Shown: piece after piece, positions 8,156 to 17,528 of the stretch
Layout of the letters: every line of letters begins with the position of its first letter
How positions within the stretch are numbered: position 1 is the stretch's first letter
DNA from: Actinospica durhamensis
GTDB lineage: Bacteria; Actinomycetota; Actinomycetes; Streptomycetales; Catenulisporaceae
Direction of reading: 5' to 3'
NCBI RefSeq assembly: GCF_018139695.1
Contig: NZ_JAGSOG010000030.1
Coordinates: 1-50,738 of the forward strand
Length of the DNA stretch: 50,738 bases
Made by a program: the position numbers and the translations under genes
Notes under the pieces: generated by a model
What the model saw: the letters and a program-made list of their open reading frames with translations, nothing else
Databases searched by the model: none
What the model was told of the DNA's origin: nothing

Positions 8156-11100
8156 TTACCTCGGCAAGTCGCTTCGGCCGGGAACGAACCGGTAGCAGTA
8201 GACTCCATGCGCTCCGCCGACGAAGAGGTCTTTCCCCCAGGCCACGGAGGTCAGCTCGCCATCAGTCCTGACAGCGGCTACGCAATGGCCTGACATATTC
8301 CAGATGCGAATCATGCGATCTGTTCTGCCGACTGTCGCGATCCACGTACTGTCGGGGCTCACAGCCACCGCGGCCGTGGCTTGCCCGCGGTTCTCGAGGG
8401 TCGCAGAGACCTTCCCGGCAGCCAGGTCCCAGATCCATGTCGTTTCGCCGTAGGCTGCGACGACCAGCCGACCGCCGTCGGGGCTGACGGCCACCGCGGC
8501 CACCGAAGAGTCGTGGACATTCAGGATAGCGATGCCTGCTCCCGTCGAGCGGTTCCAGACCTGCGCCGGACCCTCGTTGTCGGCGGCGGCGATCCAGATG
8601 CCGTCCGGGCCGAAAGCCACCGCGCGTGCGCGTTCGTCAAGGGCAGTGGCCCGACCGGTGGTCGGATTCCAGACTCGCACCGTCCCAGCGCCGCCGAGTG
8701 TGGCGATCCAGGCGCCGTCGGGGCTGACGGCCAACGCAGTGAAGGCCCTGTGGAAGATGTCTCGGTCGTGTTGCCCGAGCGCAGTCCTGATTCGTCCGGT
8801 GGTCAGGTCCCGGATTCGCGCCGTCCCGTCCCCGTGGCCGGTCACGAGCCATGTGCCGTCAGGACTGACGGCCATGGCCGATATTCCCTCGCCGTGGCTC
8901 CCAGCTGTGGATGCGGTCTTCCCGGCGATCAGCGCGGTATCCCAGATCCGCACATTGAAGTCGGTCCATGACCGGCTGGCGGTGGCGATCCAGGCGCCGT
9001 CCGGGCTGATCGCGCATTGACTCACATCGCCGACGGAATCCTCCATGACGGTGGCGCTCGCCCCTGTCACATGATGGGAGACGCACGTGGTGTATGCGAA
9101 GGCGCTGCGCGTGGTTGTGGCACTCCACATACCGTCGGAGCTTGTTGACACCTCGTGCTCGGGACCGGCGTAGTCGAGCGTGACGGCCGATGCCGGGTTT
9201 GAGCGGTCCCAGATCCACAATCCCCCTCCGTCGCCCGTGCCCGCGAGCCACGCGCCATCCGTGCTGATCGCCAGACTCATGATCAGGATCTCGGGCTCCA
9301 GGACAGTGGTGGCAGCCCCGGTAGTGGTTTCCCAGAGTCGCACAGTCCCGTTCTCGTCTGCAGTCGCGATCCAGGTGCCGTCGGGGCTGAGCGCCACGGC
9401 CATGATCTTGCCGTCGCCCCTGAGGACGGCTGTGGCCTTTCCGGTCGCCGCGTCCCAGACCCGTACGGTGCGATCGTGGCCGCCGTTGGTGACCAGAATC
9501 CCGCCGTCGCGACCGATGATCACACCGAGGACATAGCTGGTGTGGCCGTGCAGGACGGCGGTGCTCTTCCCGGTCGCCGGATCCCAGATCCGTATGGTTT
9601 TGTCGGCTGCGCCGCTGGCGAGCCAGGTGCCGTCGGGGCTGATCGCCAAAGCGAGCACGCTTCGGGTGTGGCCGGTCAGGACACGAACCAACGCCGTACT
9701 CGCCAAGTCCGGCGGAGGCCAGGCGTTGATCAGGCGGGCGCGGTCACACTTTTGCTCGGCCAGCGCATCGGCTTGATCTCGCCAGGCCGGAAGGGGCTGC
9801 AGGTAGCTGTGCAGCGTGTCGGTGACGGCATCGGCCGGTTCGGCCGGCGCGAGCAGATGGGTGATGCGTTCCAGAGCCGCCGCGCGGTGCGCGGCCTCGA
9901 GGGTGCCGATACGAGTGAGGTCGCTCATCGGTGCAGCCGGTCCGCGCTGGCGCGCTCGTACGTCGATCCATCGCAGGTCTTTGGCCACGGCGAAGGCCTG
10001 CTCTGTGTCGCCGGCCTGCTGCAGGTGCTCGACGATGTGATCGAGGAGGTACCCGTCGCCGGCCTGGTCAAGTCGCCACCACGCTACCCGCGGCTGCGGT
10101 TCCGAGAGCCTCAACGGTTCTATCGCGGGCAGGCCGGCCTCGATGGCCAGGACAAGACGCCGGCTGACAGCGCGCCGTCCGGCGTCGCCGAGAGCGGCGC
10201 GGGCATAGCCGTGCAAGACGTCATGCAGAAGCACCGCGCCGCCGTGGGACGAGTCGAGCGTGAGTAGTGCGAGGCGTTCGAGGTCCTCGCAGACTTGGCG
10301 GGTGGCGACCTCGTCGAGTCCCGCCGCCTGCCAGAGCCGGGCCAGCAGGGGGATGGGGATCGGATCGTCGGGTGCGAAAGCCCCGAGCTCCATGAACCGA
10401 TCGGCCGTGCCGTGCGGCAGCAGGTCGAGGGAAGCCTGCACACTGGCCTGCACCATTGCGTTGCGCCTGGCGGGATCGGCGATCTCGGCCGTTTCGCCGA
10501 CCCGGTTCACGGCGGTCGGTCCCGCTTCGAGCAGGCTGAGCAACATGCGGGAGTGCTTGGCGGTGTCCACGCCGGTCCGGTCCATTCCGACGATCCACCG
10601 GTTGGCAAGGCGTAGCATCAGCGCCCAGCTCCCGCACGCCGCAACCAGCCGCACGATCAGGTCGTCCGGCAACCCCGGGAGGTCGGTGGAAAGAACTGCT
10701 TTGGCCTGAGGCCCGGTCAGGCGGTCCACCAGAACCGAGGCGGTGCCCGACGGCAACAGGTTTCTGACCCGCGTGGTGACCAGCCGTACGCAGTTCGGCG
10801 CGCCGAGCAGGAACGGGTCGAGCTGGCTCTGCTCCCACACGTCGTCGAGTACCAGCAGCACCGGCCGGCGGGCCCGGCCGAGCAGTGAGCCGAGGTGGGC
10901 GCCGGCCCGCATCGGGTCGTCGAACCTGGTCGCATCCCCAGCGACCAGACGGGCCACTTCGACGATCACTTCGGCGATTTCGGTTCGCGAACGCGTGCCC
11001 CAGCCGACGGTCACCCAGTAAACCTGGTCCCCGAACCGCCGCCGCACCTTCCTGTCAGTACACACCAGACGGGCGAGGGTGGTCTTGCCGAACCCACCCG

Positions 11101-11515
11101 CGCCGTGTACTGCGGTGGTGATACCGACTGCACCGCCCTGCTTCGAAGCCCTCATGACCTCGCGAACGACGGCCGCGGTTTCTGCGCGCTCCACCGTCCA
11201 CGCCGGCGCCGCGGGAACGATCCCGGGCAACAACTCGTAGACCTGGCCGTTGCGGTTGCGCCACAGTTGCACGGCCCTGTACCCGACTGAGAGCGCGACC
11301 AAGATCCCCGCAGCCTGCCATGGGTGCTGCCGAATCCACTCCAGCGGCCCCGGCCAATGCGAAGTCCCGGTCGCGGCGTTGACCGCCAGACCCATCCCCA
11401 GACCCACCGCGCCGACGAACAGCGGCTGCACCGCCAAGCGCGCAAAAGACACCCAGCCGCGAGCACGGCGGACCACGCTCCCACCCCCAGACCGCCAGGT
11501 CATCAGTACGCTCAT
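8156..11515 (-). CDS. Membrane-anchored NB-ARC (STAND) ATPase with WD40 repeats
   Basis: Signal-transduction ATPase of about 1119 aa. Order of parts: two hydrophobic helices (LFVGAVGLGMGLAVNAA and WQAAGILVALSVGYRAVQLW), an NB-ARC module with Walker A GAGGFGKTT, Walker B VLLVLDDVW and a sensor-like VRLVTTRVRN, a winged-helix/helical region with DVLHGYARAAL, then about 12 WD40 blades carrying repeated SPDGTWIA and IWD/VWD ends. STAND proteins oligomerise on ligand binding; the propeller is the usual sensor. No enzymatic effector (nuclease, TIR, protease, kinase) is visible, so output may act through the membrane part. The start is uncertain: ATG 11515 (MSVLMTW), ATG 11503, or upstream to 11701. 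There is no strong ribosome-binding site. Regulatory or defence role unproven. Confidence 0.85.
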   Translation of the reverse strand: MSVLMTWRSGGGSVVRRARGWVSFARLAVQPLFVGAVGLGMGLAVNAATGTSHWPGPLEWIRQHPWQAAGILVALSVGYRAVQLWRNRNGQVYELLPGIVPAAPAWTVERAETAAVVREVMRASKQGGAVGITTAVHGAGGFGKTTLARLVCTDRKVRRRFGDQVYWVTVGWGTRSRTEIAEVIVEVARLVAGDATRFDDPMRAGAHLGSLLGRARRPVLLVLDDVWEQSQLDPFLLGAPNCVRLVTTRVRNLLPSGTASVLVDRLTGPQAKAVLSTDLPGLPDDLIVRLVAACGSWALMLRLANRWIVGMDRTGVDTAKHSRMLLSLLEAGPTAVNRVGETAEIADPARRNAMVQASVQASLDLLPHGTADRFMELGAFAPDDPIPIPLLARLWQAAGLDEVATRQVCEDLERLALLTLDSSHGGAVLLHDVLHGYARAALGDAGRRAVSRRLVLAIEAGLPAIEPLRLSEPQPRVAWWRLDQAGDGYLLDHIVEHLQQAGDTEQAFAVAKDLRWIDVRARQRGPAAPMSDLTRIGTLEAAHRAAALERITHLLAPAEPADAVTDTLHSYLQPLPAWRDQADALAEQKCDRARLINAWPPPDLASTALVRVLTGHTRSVLALAISPDGTWLASGAADKTIRIWDPATGKSTAVLHGHTSYVLGVIIGRDGGILVTNGGHDRTVRVWDAATGKATAVLRGDGKIMAVALSPDGTWIATADENGTVRLWETTTGAATTVLEPEILIMSLAISTDGAWLAGTGDGGGLWIWDRSNPASAVTLDYAGPEHEVSTSSDGMWSATTTRSAFAYTTCVSHHVTGASATVMEDSVGDVSQCAISPDGAWIATASRSWTDFNVRIWDTALIAGKTASTAGSHGEGISAMAVSPDGTWLVTGHGDGTARIRDLTTGRIRTALGQHDRDIFHRAFTALAVSPDGAWIATLGGAGTVRVWNPTTGRATALDERARAVAFGPDGIWIAAADNEGPAQVWNRSTGAGIAILNVHDSSVAAVAVSPDGGRLVVAAYGETTWIWDLAAGKVSATLENRGQATAAVAVSPDSTWIATVGRTDRMIRIWNMSGHCVAAVRTDGELTSVAWGKDLFVGGAHGVYCYRFVPGRSDLPR

Positions 11516-11669
11516 TAAACCGCGTGCAAGGTCGCCGCGCAGAGGAATCGCGCAGGCTATGCCCACATCGATACCGCCCACCGGACGGTCGCGTGCCATG
11601 AGAGCGGCGGCGAAGCCCAGCGGGCTTCGCCGGACACACTCCACGCCGGGGCACGGGCACTGGAGCCGG

Positions 11670-12428
11670 TCAGACCGGCCAGGTTCCCAATGCCCTGGCA
11701 AGCCGGTCGCATTGCTCTCGGGTGATGCCCTGAGCCAGCTGCACGCCGCGGCGCGGGCTCAGTTGGCCGTCGCACTCGAGGATTCCAGCGAAGACCGGCT
11801 CGCCATCCGCCGCTGGTCGGTCAGGGCGGGTCCAGCGCGCTGGTTTCCACATCGGGCTGTCGAGCAGCCGGAGGGCGATCCGGGAAGCCGACTCCGCTGG
11901 GCAGCCGACGGAGACGAGCGCTCGGCCGACCACCGCTGCGGCCTCATCGGGAAGTTCGACGTCGCCGAGCGCCGGGATCAGCATCAGGAGGCGCTGCTGC
12001 GGGTCCTGGATGCCTGCGGCGGCGGCATCGGGATTCTCGGCGATGTACACGAGTTCACGCCAAGACAGACCTGGCCCGGCCTGATGCCCATCGATGGTGG
12101 CGAGAAAGCCTGGCCGCCCCCATTCAGGGTGGACGATGGCATACTCGGTACCGCCGTCCTCGGGGAAGTTACGTTCCAACACCACGGCTGTGTGGCCTCC
12201 GTGGAACGGAATCCGGAAGACGGGCCATCGAGACTCGTCACTCAACGCCTCGTAGGCGGCGTCAGCCTCCTCGTCGGTGGCGCCGAACCATTCTGGGCTG
12301 GGGTGGTCATCATCCTCATCGCCGTCCGAGTCGCACAGCCAGATCAGGTATGACGCCCAAAACCCCGGGGTGTCCAGTAGTGCCTCGCCGGCCACCAACT
12401 GATCTTCTTCGTATCCCACTATGAGCAC
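11670..12428 (-). CDS. Hypothetical acidic cytoplasmic protein
   Basis: 252-aa soluble protein, no signal peptide or membrane segment. I do not recognise a named domain. It has an acidic stretch (SDGDEDDDHPSPEW) after LIWLCD, then FHGGHTAVVLERNFPEDGGTEYAIVHPEWGRPGFLA. This pattern resembles actinobacterial orphan proteins of the SMI1/immunity-like type, though that is impression only. The start is GTG 12428 (reads LIVGYEEDQ next). It lies upstream of the STAND gene on the same strand with about 150 bp between, so co-transcription is possible. Confidence 0.65.
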   Translation of the reverse strand: MLIVGYEEDQLVAGEALLDTPGFWASYLIWLCDSDGDEDDDHPSPEWFGATDEEADAAYEALSDESRWPVFRIPFHGGHTAVVLERNFPEDGGTEYAIVHPEWGRPGFLATIDGHQAGPGLSWRELVYIAENPDAAAAGIQDPQQRLLMLIPALGDVELPDEAAAVVGRALVSVGCPAESASRIALRLLDSPMWKPARWTRPDRPAADGEPVFAGILECDGQLSPRRGVQLAQGITREQCDRLARALGTWPV

Positions 12429-12606
12429 GGGCCAAGGATGGCAGACGTGCCCGACCCGGGAGCTCGCCGGACCTGTTCAGCACCCGTGCTGGTCCGAGTG
12501 GCGCCGACGCCACCAAGCACGTGCGCGTCGGCACCACTATCGGCATTCGCAACTATCAGCATTCGCATCCGGCAACGCGCCGAACAATCCGGACTCTTGG
12601 ACGGTT

Positions 12607-13418
12607 CTAGTCTGAAGTGTCCGGGGAGGCCACCGCGGTCGGAAGCGGGTAATCCTTCACCGTCGCGTTCCCCTTCGCGTCTGGTATCCCATCCGCCTGG
12701 ATCGTCGCACGGTAAGTCCCATCGGGCTCCTTGTGCCGCGAAATCTCGACCGTGCCGTTCCGCGTCACGTAGGTCATCCAGTCGACCAGCCCCTCCGGAC
12801 TCGACCGGTCTTCGGGGACTTTCCGCACGGGATGAGGCTGATCAGGCACAGGGCCTGGAATCCGGTGAGGTCCGCGCCCGTCTTGCCCGAGGTCAGGTCA
12901 TTGATCAACATCGACAGCGCCTGCCATGCCCACGCCTCGAAAAGGACCGAATCCTGGCCTGAATTCACGCAGGCGAGCATCTTGTCCGTCAACGGGTTGG
13001 AAACTTTCTGGGTGATGCCCACGAGGACCACCGGCGGGACCCGGTGGGCCCAATAGTCGCCGTAGACGTAGGTGAACGGTGCGGTCGACGCCGAGTTCGA
13101 GACCGTGTTCTCAACTTTCGTGTTCCAGGCGGAGAACGCGAAATTCTCGACGTCCTTGAGCCCTTTGGTCAGAGCATCTTCGATGACGCTCGCGCCCACG
13201 GCGCTCGCGATCTGGCCGAGCCAGCTGCCGCCCGCCGGATTGAAGGCGGCGGCCTCCTCGGCCGCCGGAGCCGCCGCTGCCGTGCACGAGGTCATCGCGG
13301 CGCTGCCCGCGACCACCAGCGTAGACGCACTCGTCGCCGTCACGAACCTGCGACGGCTCCACCCTGCGCGTTGGCTACTCTTCCCCTCAAAGCCAATCGC
13401 ATCATTATCGATCTTCAC
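12607..13418 (-). pseudogene. Tat-exported hypothetical protein, interrupted by a frameshift
   Basis: The start is GTG 13418, six bases after a strong GGGAGG ribosome-binding site. The N-terminus has a twin-arginine signal (WSRRRFVTAT, then a hydrophobic stretch ending MTSC, close to a lipobox). The mature part (SWLGQIASAVGASVIEDALTKG onward) reads open to a stop at 12774. However, from about 12835 the coding character moves to another frame, which continues VPEDRSSPEGLVDWMTYV and ends at 12607 with PTAVASPDTSD. Joining the two frames near the CTCATCCCGTG sequence gives one protein of about 270 aa. No slippery heptamer is seen, so this is a one-base indel, real or sequencing error, rather than programmed shifting. 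Function unknown; likely a cell-surface or secreted protein. Confidence 0.6.
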
Positions 13419-13869
13419 GTTCGCCCTCCCCTGGCTCCGTAGTGAGCCAAGTAAAACACGACGCTCACCAGTTCGACGCTCCGGCAGGGGAGAGTAACCA
13501 TCATGTTGAACACGATGAATGCCCCCACAGCTGCGCCCAGCTGCCGACGTGCTAAAGATCTCTACAGTACTGGGGCGAATCTTTGAGATCATCCGATCGG
13601 CGCCTGGGTGTGCCGTTGACGATGCCCAGTGGGCGTTGATCGAGCCTTTGCCGCCCGACCAATCGCGAGGGCGTCGAGGGCGGGCGATTCCGCTGTTGGC
13701 GGGCAGTGGAATCGCCACCGCGATCAGCCGATCAGCCGATTCCAGGTACTGGCTGCCGCGGCCGCATAGGCAAGGACCAAGGGCGTCCCCGTGAGGAGTT
13801 CACAAGTGGCCCTGATACGAGGACGCGACGACGACACCGGCAAACGTAGAAGCCAGCCGGCCCGCCCTG
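13419..13869. other. Gene-free stretch with transposase debris
   Basis: About 450 bp between the Tat protein and the signalling operon, visibly less GC-rich near 13500-13620. It contains the transposase fragment listed separately, a short direct duplication (CGATCAGC then CGATCAGC near 13720-13735), and nothing else I can support. Confidence 0.5.
13606..13720 (+). pseudogene. IS5-type transposase N-terminal fragment
   Basis: The + frame reads VDDAQWALIEPLPPDQSRGR followed by GRAIPLLA. This is the start of IS5-family (IS112/IS1373-like) transposases, whose N-terminus is typically TDAQWALIEPLLP followed by a Gly/Arg-rich loop. The similarity stops after about 35 codons and the expected VINGILWRYRTG block is missing. 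No terminal inverted repeats were found. A second IS5-type piece lies at about 18.1-18.3 kb in the opposite orientation. Confidence 0.6.
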
Positions 13870-14316
13870 TCAGACCTTGCGCGCCTTGGGGAGCTTGACG
13901 ACGGTGAGGAAGAAGTCGTCGATCTGCCGGATCGCGGAGACGAACTGGTCGAGGTCGACCGGCTTGGTCACGTAGGCGTTGGCGTGCAGGCGGTAGCTGC
14001 GCAGGACGTCCTCCTCGGCCGAGGAGGTGGTCAGGACGACGACCGGGATGCTGGAGAGGTCCACGTCGGTTTTGATCTGCTGGAGCACCTCGCGCCCGTC
14101 GTATTTGGGCAGGTTCAGGTCCAGCAGGATGAGGTCAGGCCGTACCGCTGCGGTGTGGGCGCCGCGGCGGAAGAGGAAGTCGAGCGCCTCCTGTCCATCG
14201 CGGACCACGTGCAGGGTGTTGCCGATCTTGTTGTCCGCGAAGGCTTCGCGGGTGATCAGCTCGTCGGCCGGGTCGTCCTCCACGAGCAGCACGTCGATCG
14301 GTGCGGTTACGGACAT
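13870..14316 (-). CDS. Single-domain response regulator (CheY/Rcp1-like)
   Basis: 148-aa receiver-only regulator. The acidic pocket is VEDDPADE, the phospho-acceptor Asp lies in LILLDLNLP, the switch Thr in VVLTTSSAEED and the Lys in YVTKPVDLDQF. The long form with YVTKPVDLDQFVSAI is typical of Rcp1-like regulators paired with phytochrome-type or CHASE3 kinases. It begins five bases after the kinase stop. An alternative GTG at 14325 overlaps that stop (GTGA) and would add three residues, so the two are coupled either way. It has no output domain, so it must act by protein contact or phosphotransfer. Confidence 0.9.
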   Translation of the reverse strand: MSVTAPIDVLLVEDDPADELITREAFADNKIGNTLHVVRDGQEALDFLFRRGAHTAAVRPDLILLDLNLPKYDGREVLQQIKTDVDLSSIPVVVLTTSSAEEDVLRSYRLHANAYVTKPVDLDQFVSAIRQIDDFFLTVVKLPKARKV

Positions 14317-14321
14317 GGGGT

Positions 14322-16010
14322 TCACGGCGCGGCTGCCTCTGTTTCGGGGGCGGCCTGGACGGCCGCCGGATACGGGTGATCGGATTCTGTCACGAGCTCC
14401 GAGCCGCGCGCGGCCGGGAGGGGCGCGGCGGCTTGGACGGGCTGTTCTGCGGGGTTCTCGGCGCTCGGCAGGGTGAAGACGAACCGGGTTCCGAGCGCCC
14501 GTCCCGGCTCGATCCAGATCTGCCCGCCATGGTGCTCGACGATCTTCTTGCACAGCGCGAGGCCGATCCCGGTGCCCGGGTAAGCCTCCCGGGAGTGCAG
14601 GCGTTGGAAGATGATGAACACCTTCTCTGCGAACTCCGGCGCGATGCCGATCCCGTTGTCCGTCACGGTCACCCGGACCATGCCGGTGTGGTCCGGGTCG
14701 GGTTCGGCCGCCACGTCGATCTCGGGGGCACGGTCCGGGGAGCGGAACTTGATCGCGTTGCCGATCAGGTTGTGCCAGAGCATGCCGATGAGGGTGGCGT
14801 CTCCGGAGACGGCCGGCAGTGGCCCGTCCGTCCGGATCGCCGCGTCGGTCTCGGCCACGGCGAGTTGGAGGCCCGCGATCGCGTCGGTGAGACAGCCCTC
14901 GAGCTCGAAGCGTTCGCGCCGGTCGTTCAGTCGCCCGACGCGGGAGAACGCGAGCAGATCGTTGATCAGGATCTGCATACGCTTCGCGCCGTCGACCGCG
15001 TAGTCGATGTACTGCTTGCCGCGTGCGTCGAGGACGGCGCCGTAACGCTTCTCGATCAGCTGGCAGAACGAGGCGACCTTGCGCAGCGGCTCCTGGAGGT
15101 CGTGCGAGGCGACGTAGGCGAACTGCTCGAGCTCCTCGTTCGAGCGGCGCAGTTCGGTCGTCTGGGCGTCCAGGACCTCCTTCTGCCGGTGCACGGCCGC
15201 CCGCTGGCGTTCGGCCGACACGAGCGCGTTGGTCAGTCGCGCACGCATGGCCTCGAGTGCGCTGCCGAGCACTTGGATCTCGTGCGGGCCGGCGGCGGTG
15301 AACGGCGCGTCGAAGTCACCCCGCTCGACCGTCTCGGCCTCGGCGCGTAGGCGCTGCAGCGGTCGGAGCACGGCGATCTGGACCAGTCCGGCGATCAGGC
15401 AGACGGTGATCAGAAAGACGGCGAGCATGGCGATGAAGGCGCCGTCGCGGACCCGGTCGAGGTGGTCGAGGTGCGTCTGATCGGCGGCTGCTTCCGCCGT
15501 GAGTTCGTCGCGCGCCGTGCCGAACACGGCGCGCAGGTGGTCGAACGCCGTCTTGCTCGCGGCGATCTCGGTGTCGGGGACCGACTTCTTGGCCCGGGCC
15601 GCGGCGATGAACGGCACCGCGTAGTCGCTCCGCCAGGCGGCGACGGCCCGCTGGACCGAGGCCAGCTGCGCGAGGGCTGCGGGGCTGTCCGCGAGCAGGG
15701 ACTTGATCTGCGCCGTGTCCTGGACCTCTTGGGTCTGGCCTTCGGTGTAGGGCTGGAGGAAGTCCGACTCTCCGCTGAGCAGATAGCCGCGCACGCCCGT
15801 CTCCTCGTCGGTGAGCGCGCCCTCCATGTCGACCAGTGCCGTGCGCGCCGGGCCGACCCGGTTGACCAGCGTGTCCGAAGCCTGCGACGCGCGGTCGAGG
15901 AGCACCGCACCGATGACGCTGAAGAGCACGACGAGCACGGTCATCGTCGCGATCACGGCGTAGAACCAGCCCCGGACGCCCAGCCGACCGGTGGATCTGA
16001 ACACGCTCAT
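14322..16010 (-). CDS. CHASE3/HAMP sensor histidine kinase
   Basis: 562-aa membrane sensor kinase. TM1 (WFYAVIATMTVLVVLFSVI) leads into a CHASE3 extracellular domain with its hallmark DEETGVRGYLLSGE. TM2 (AFIAMLAVFLITVCLIAGL) is followed by HAMP (VLRPLQRLRAEAE) and a coiled segment, then HisKA with the phospho-His in YVASHDLQEPLRKV and HATPase_c with N-box HNLIGNAIKF, G1 DNGIGI and G2 GTGIGLALCKKIVE. A low-complexity Pro/Ala tail of about 60 residues ends the protein. ATG 16010 overlaps the stop of the phosphatase gene (ATGA), and the receiver gene follows immediately. It is the bacteriophytochrome-like HDLQEPLR kinase class and should phosphorylate the downstream receiver, possibly also the receiver on the phosphatase. 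Confidence 0.92.
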   Translation of the reverse strand: MSVFRSTGRLGVRGWFYAVIATMTVLVVLFSVIGAVLLDRASQASDTLVNRVGPARTALVDMEGALTDEETGVRGYLLSGESDFLQPYTEGQTQEVQDTAQIKSLLADSPAALAQLASVQRAVAAWRSDYAVPFIAAARAKKSVPDTEIAASKTAFDHLRAVFGTARDELTAEAAADQTHLDHLDRVRDGAFIAMLAVFLITVCLIAGLVQIAVLRPLQRLRAEAETVERGDFDAPFTAAGPHEIQVLGSALEAMRARLTNALVSAERQRAAVHRQKEVLDAQTTELRRSNEELEQFAYVASHDLQEPLRKVASFCQLIEKRYGAVLDARGKQYIDYAVDGAKRMQILINDLLAFSRVGRLNDRRERFELEGCLTDAIAGLQLAVAETDAAIRTDGPLPAVSGDATLIGMLWHNLIGNAIKFRSPDRAPEIDVAAEPDPDHTGMVRVTVTDNGIGIAPEFAEKVFIIFQRLHSREAYPGTGIGLALCKKIVEHHGGQIWIEPGRALGTRFVFTLPSAENPAEQPVQAAAPLPAARGSELVTESDHPYPAAVQAAPETEAAAP

Positions 16011-17284
16011 CGACCGTTGTCCTCTTCCGTTTCCACGCCATCCTCGTTCGCCCCGGTTCCGCTCGCGGTACGGCGCAGGTGCAGCACCGCCACGTCGTCG
16101 CTGTCGCCGCGGCCGGTGCGGTCGCGGGTCGCCGCGATCAGCCCGTCCACGAACTCGCCGTCGGCCAGTGCGGCCAGACCTTCGGCGAAAAGCAGCATCC
16201 TCTCCTGGCCCCACAGCAGCCCGTGTTCGTCCCGGTTCTCGTACAGGCCGTCGGTGTACAGGACGAGTTCCTCGCCCGGAGGGAGTGGAATGGAAGCAGC
16301 CGGCCACGTGGAGAGGCCCGGCACGAGACCGAGCGCGGGGCCGTGAGCGCCGTCGTGCAGCGTGATCGCGCCCGCGCGCCGGGTGAAGACCTGCGGATGC
16401 CCGGCCCGGATGAGGTGCGCGGCGGCGTCGCCCGGCCGCCAGCTGACCATGGCGAGGGTCGTGTACGTCTCGGTGTCGCCGCGCTCGGCCAGCAGCAGCC
16501 GTTCCAGGCTCTCGAGCAGCACCGCGCCTTCCTGGCCGGTCAGGACGAGCGTGCGCCAGGCCACGCGGAGCGCGACCCCGATCGCGGCCTCGTCCGGCCC
16601 GTGCCCGGAGACGTCGCCGATCACGGCGTGCACCGTCCCGTCGGCGGTCTCGACCGCGTCGAAGAAATCCCCGCCGAGCAGCGCTCCCTCGCGGTGCGGC
16701 AGATAGCGGGTGGTGACCGCGATCGGCGCGTCGCGCACCAGCGGTGTCGGCAGCAGGCCCCGCTCCAGCCGCACGTTCTCGGCCGCGCGCCAGCGCGCCG
16801 CGCGCAGGTCCGCCGTGGCGCGTTCGGTGCGCTTGCGCTGGACCGCGTAGCGGATCGTGCGGCCGAACCACTCGGGTTCCACCTGACCCTTGACCAGGTA
16901 GTCCTGCGCGCCGGCCCGGACCGCGGCGAGCCCGGCCGCCCGGTCGTCGAGCCCTGTCATCACGACCACGCTGGTGGTGGCGAGCTCCGGCAGCCAGGAG
17001 CCTATCTCGCCGATACCGTGCAGGTCCGGCAGGTGCAGGTCGAGGATGAGGCAGTCGATGCCGCCCGCGCGCACGGCGGCCACGGCCTCGCGCGCCGTGG
17101 GCACGCAGCTGACCCTCGCTGCCAGGGCGGAGTCCTCGAGCAGTTCCACCGCCAAGAGGGCGTCGGCCGGGTCATCCTCGGCCACCAGGATCGTGAGCTG
17201 TTCCTCCGCGAGCGTCGCGCGGCGGGGTTCGGGCGTCACCGCGTCGGAGAGGCCGGGCGACGCGGTATTCCATACGGTCCGCAT
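16007..17284 (-). CDS. Receiver-PP2C phosphatase (RsbU/SpoIIE type)
   Basis: 425-aa two-domain protein. Residues ~30-160 form a receiver domain (VAEDDPADALL, phospho-Asp in CLILDLHLP, Lys in YLVKGQVEP). After a linker helix, residues ~190-410 form a PP2C-like Ser/Thr phosphatase of the RsbU/SpoIIE family: LGGDFFDAVE, IGDVSGHGPDEA, LVLYTDGLYE and GDSDDVAVLHLR carry the metal-binding aspartates. Such proteins dephosphorylate anti-sigma-factor antagonists and so start partner-switching control of a sigma factor. ATG 17284 has a G-rich ribosome-binding site; residues encoded further upstream do not look like this family. It is the first gene of a three-gene coupled operon. No antagonist/anti-sigma pair lies in the window. 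Confidence 0.9.
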   Translation of the reverse strand: MRTVWNTASPGLSDAVTPEPRRATLAEEQLTILVAEDDPADALLAVELLEDSALAARVSCVPTAREAVAAVRAGGIDCLILDLHLPDLHGIGEIGSWLPELATTSVVVMTGLDDRAAGLAAVRAGAQDYLVKGQVEPEWFGRTIRYAVQRKRTERATADLRAARWRAAENVRLERGLLPTPLVRDAPIAVTTRYLPHREGALLGGDFFDAVETADGTVHAVIGDVSGHGPDEAAIGVALRVAWRTLVLTGQEGAVLLESLERLLLAERGDTETYTTLAMVSWRPGDAAAHLIRAGHPQVFTRRAGAITLHDGAHGPALGLVPGLSTWPAASIPLPPGEELVLYTDGLYENRDEHGLLWGQERMLLFAEGLAALADGEFVDGLIAATRDRTGRGDSDDVAVLHLRRTASGTGANEDGVETEEDNGR

Positions 17285-17528
17285 CGTCCCCCCGCGCCGT
17301 GCATCCCTGGTGTCCGCTGAGTTCCCATCGTAGGAGACCGCGCGGCTCACGGACATCCCCGTGCCCGCGAGTGTCTGCGGACATCGATCGAGCTGGGCAC
17401 GGATCCTCCTCGGCGGCAATGAGCGATACCGCTGGCTACCCGCTCGGCGCCGAACCATGCGCCCTGGCCGGAAGAGATCGGCGCGACCGGACCCGGAGGC
17501 CTCGAGCGCATTCAGAGCAGTCGTGCAA

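Noticed and set aside
12800-12860. Programmed -1 frameshift in the Tat-exported gene
   Set aside because: No X-XXY-YYZ slippery heptamer and no clear downstream pseudoknot; an indel is simpler.
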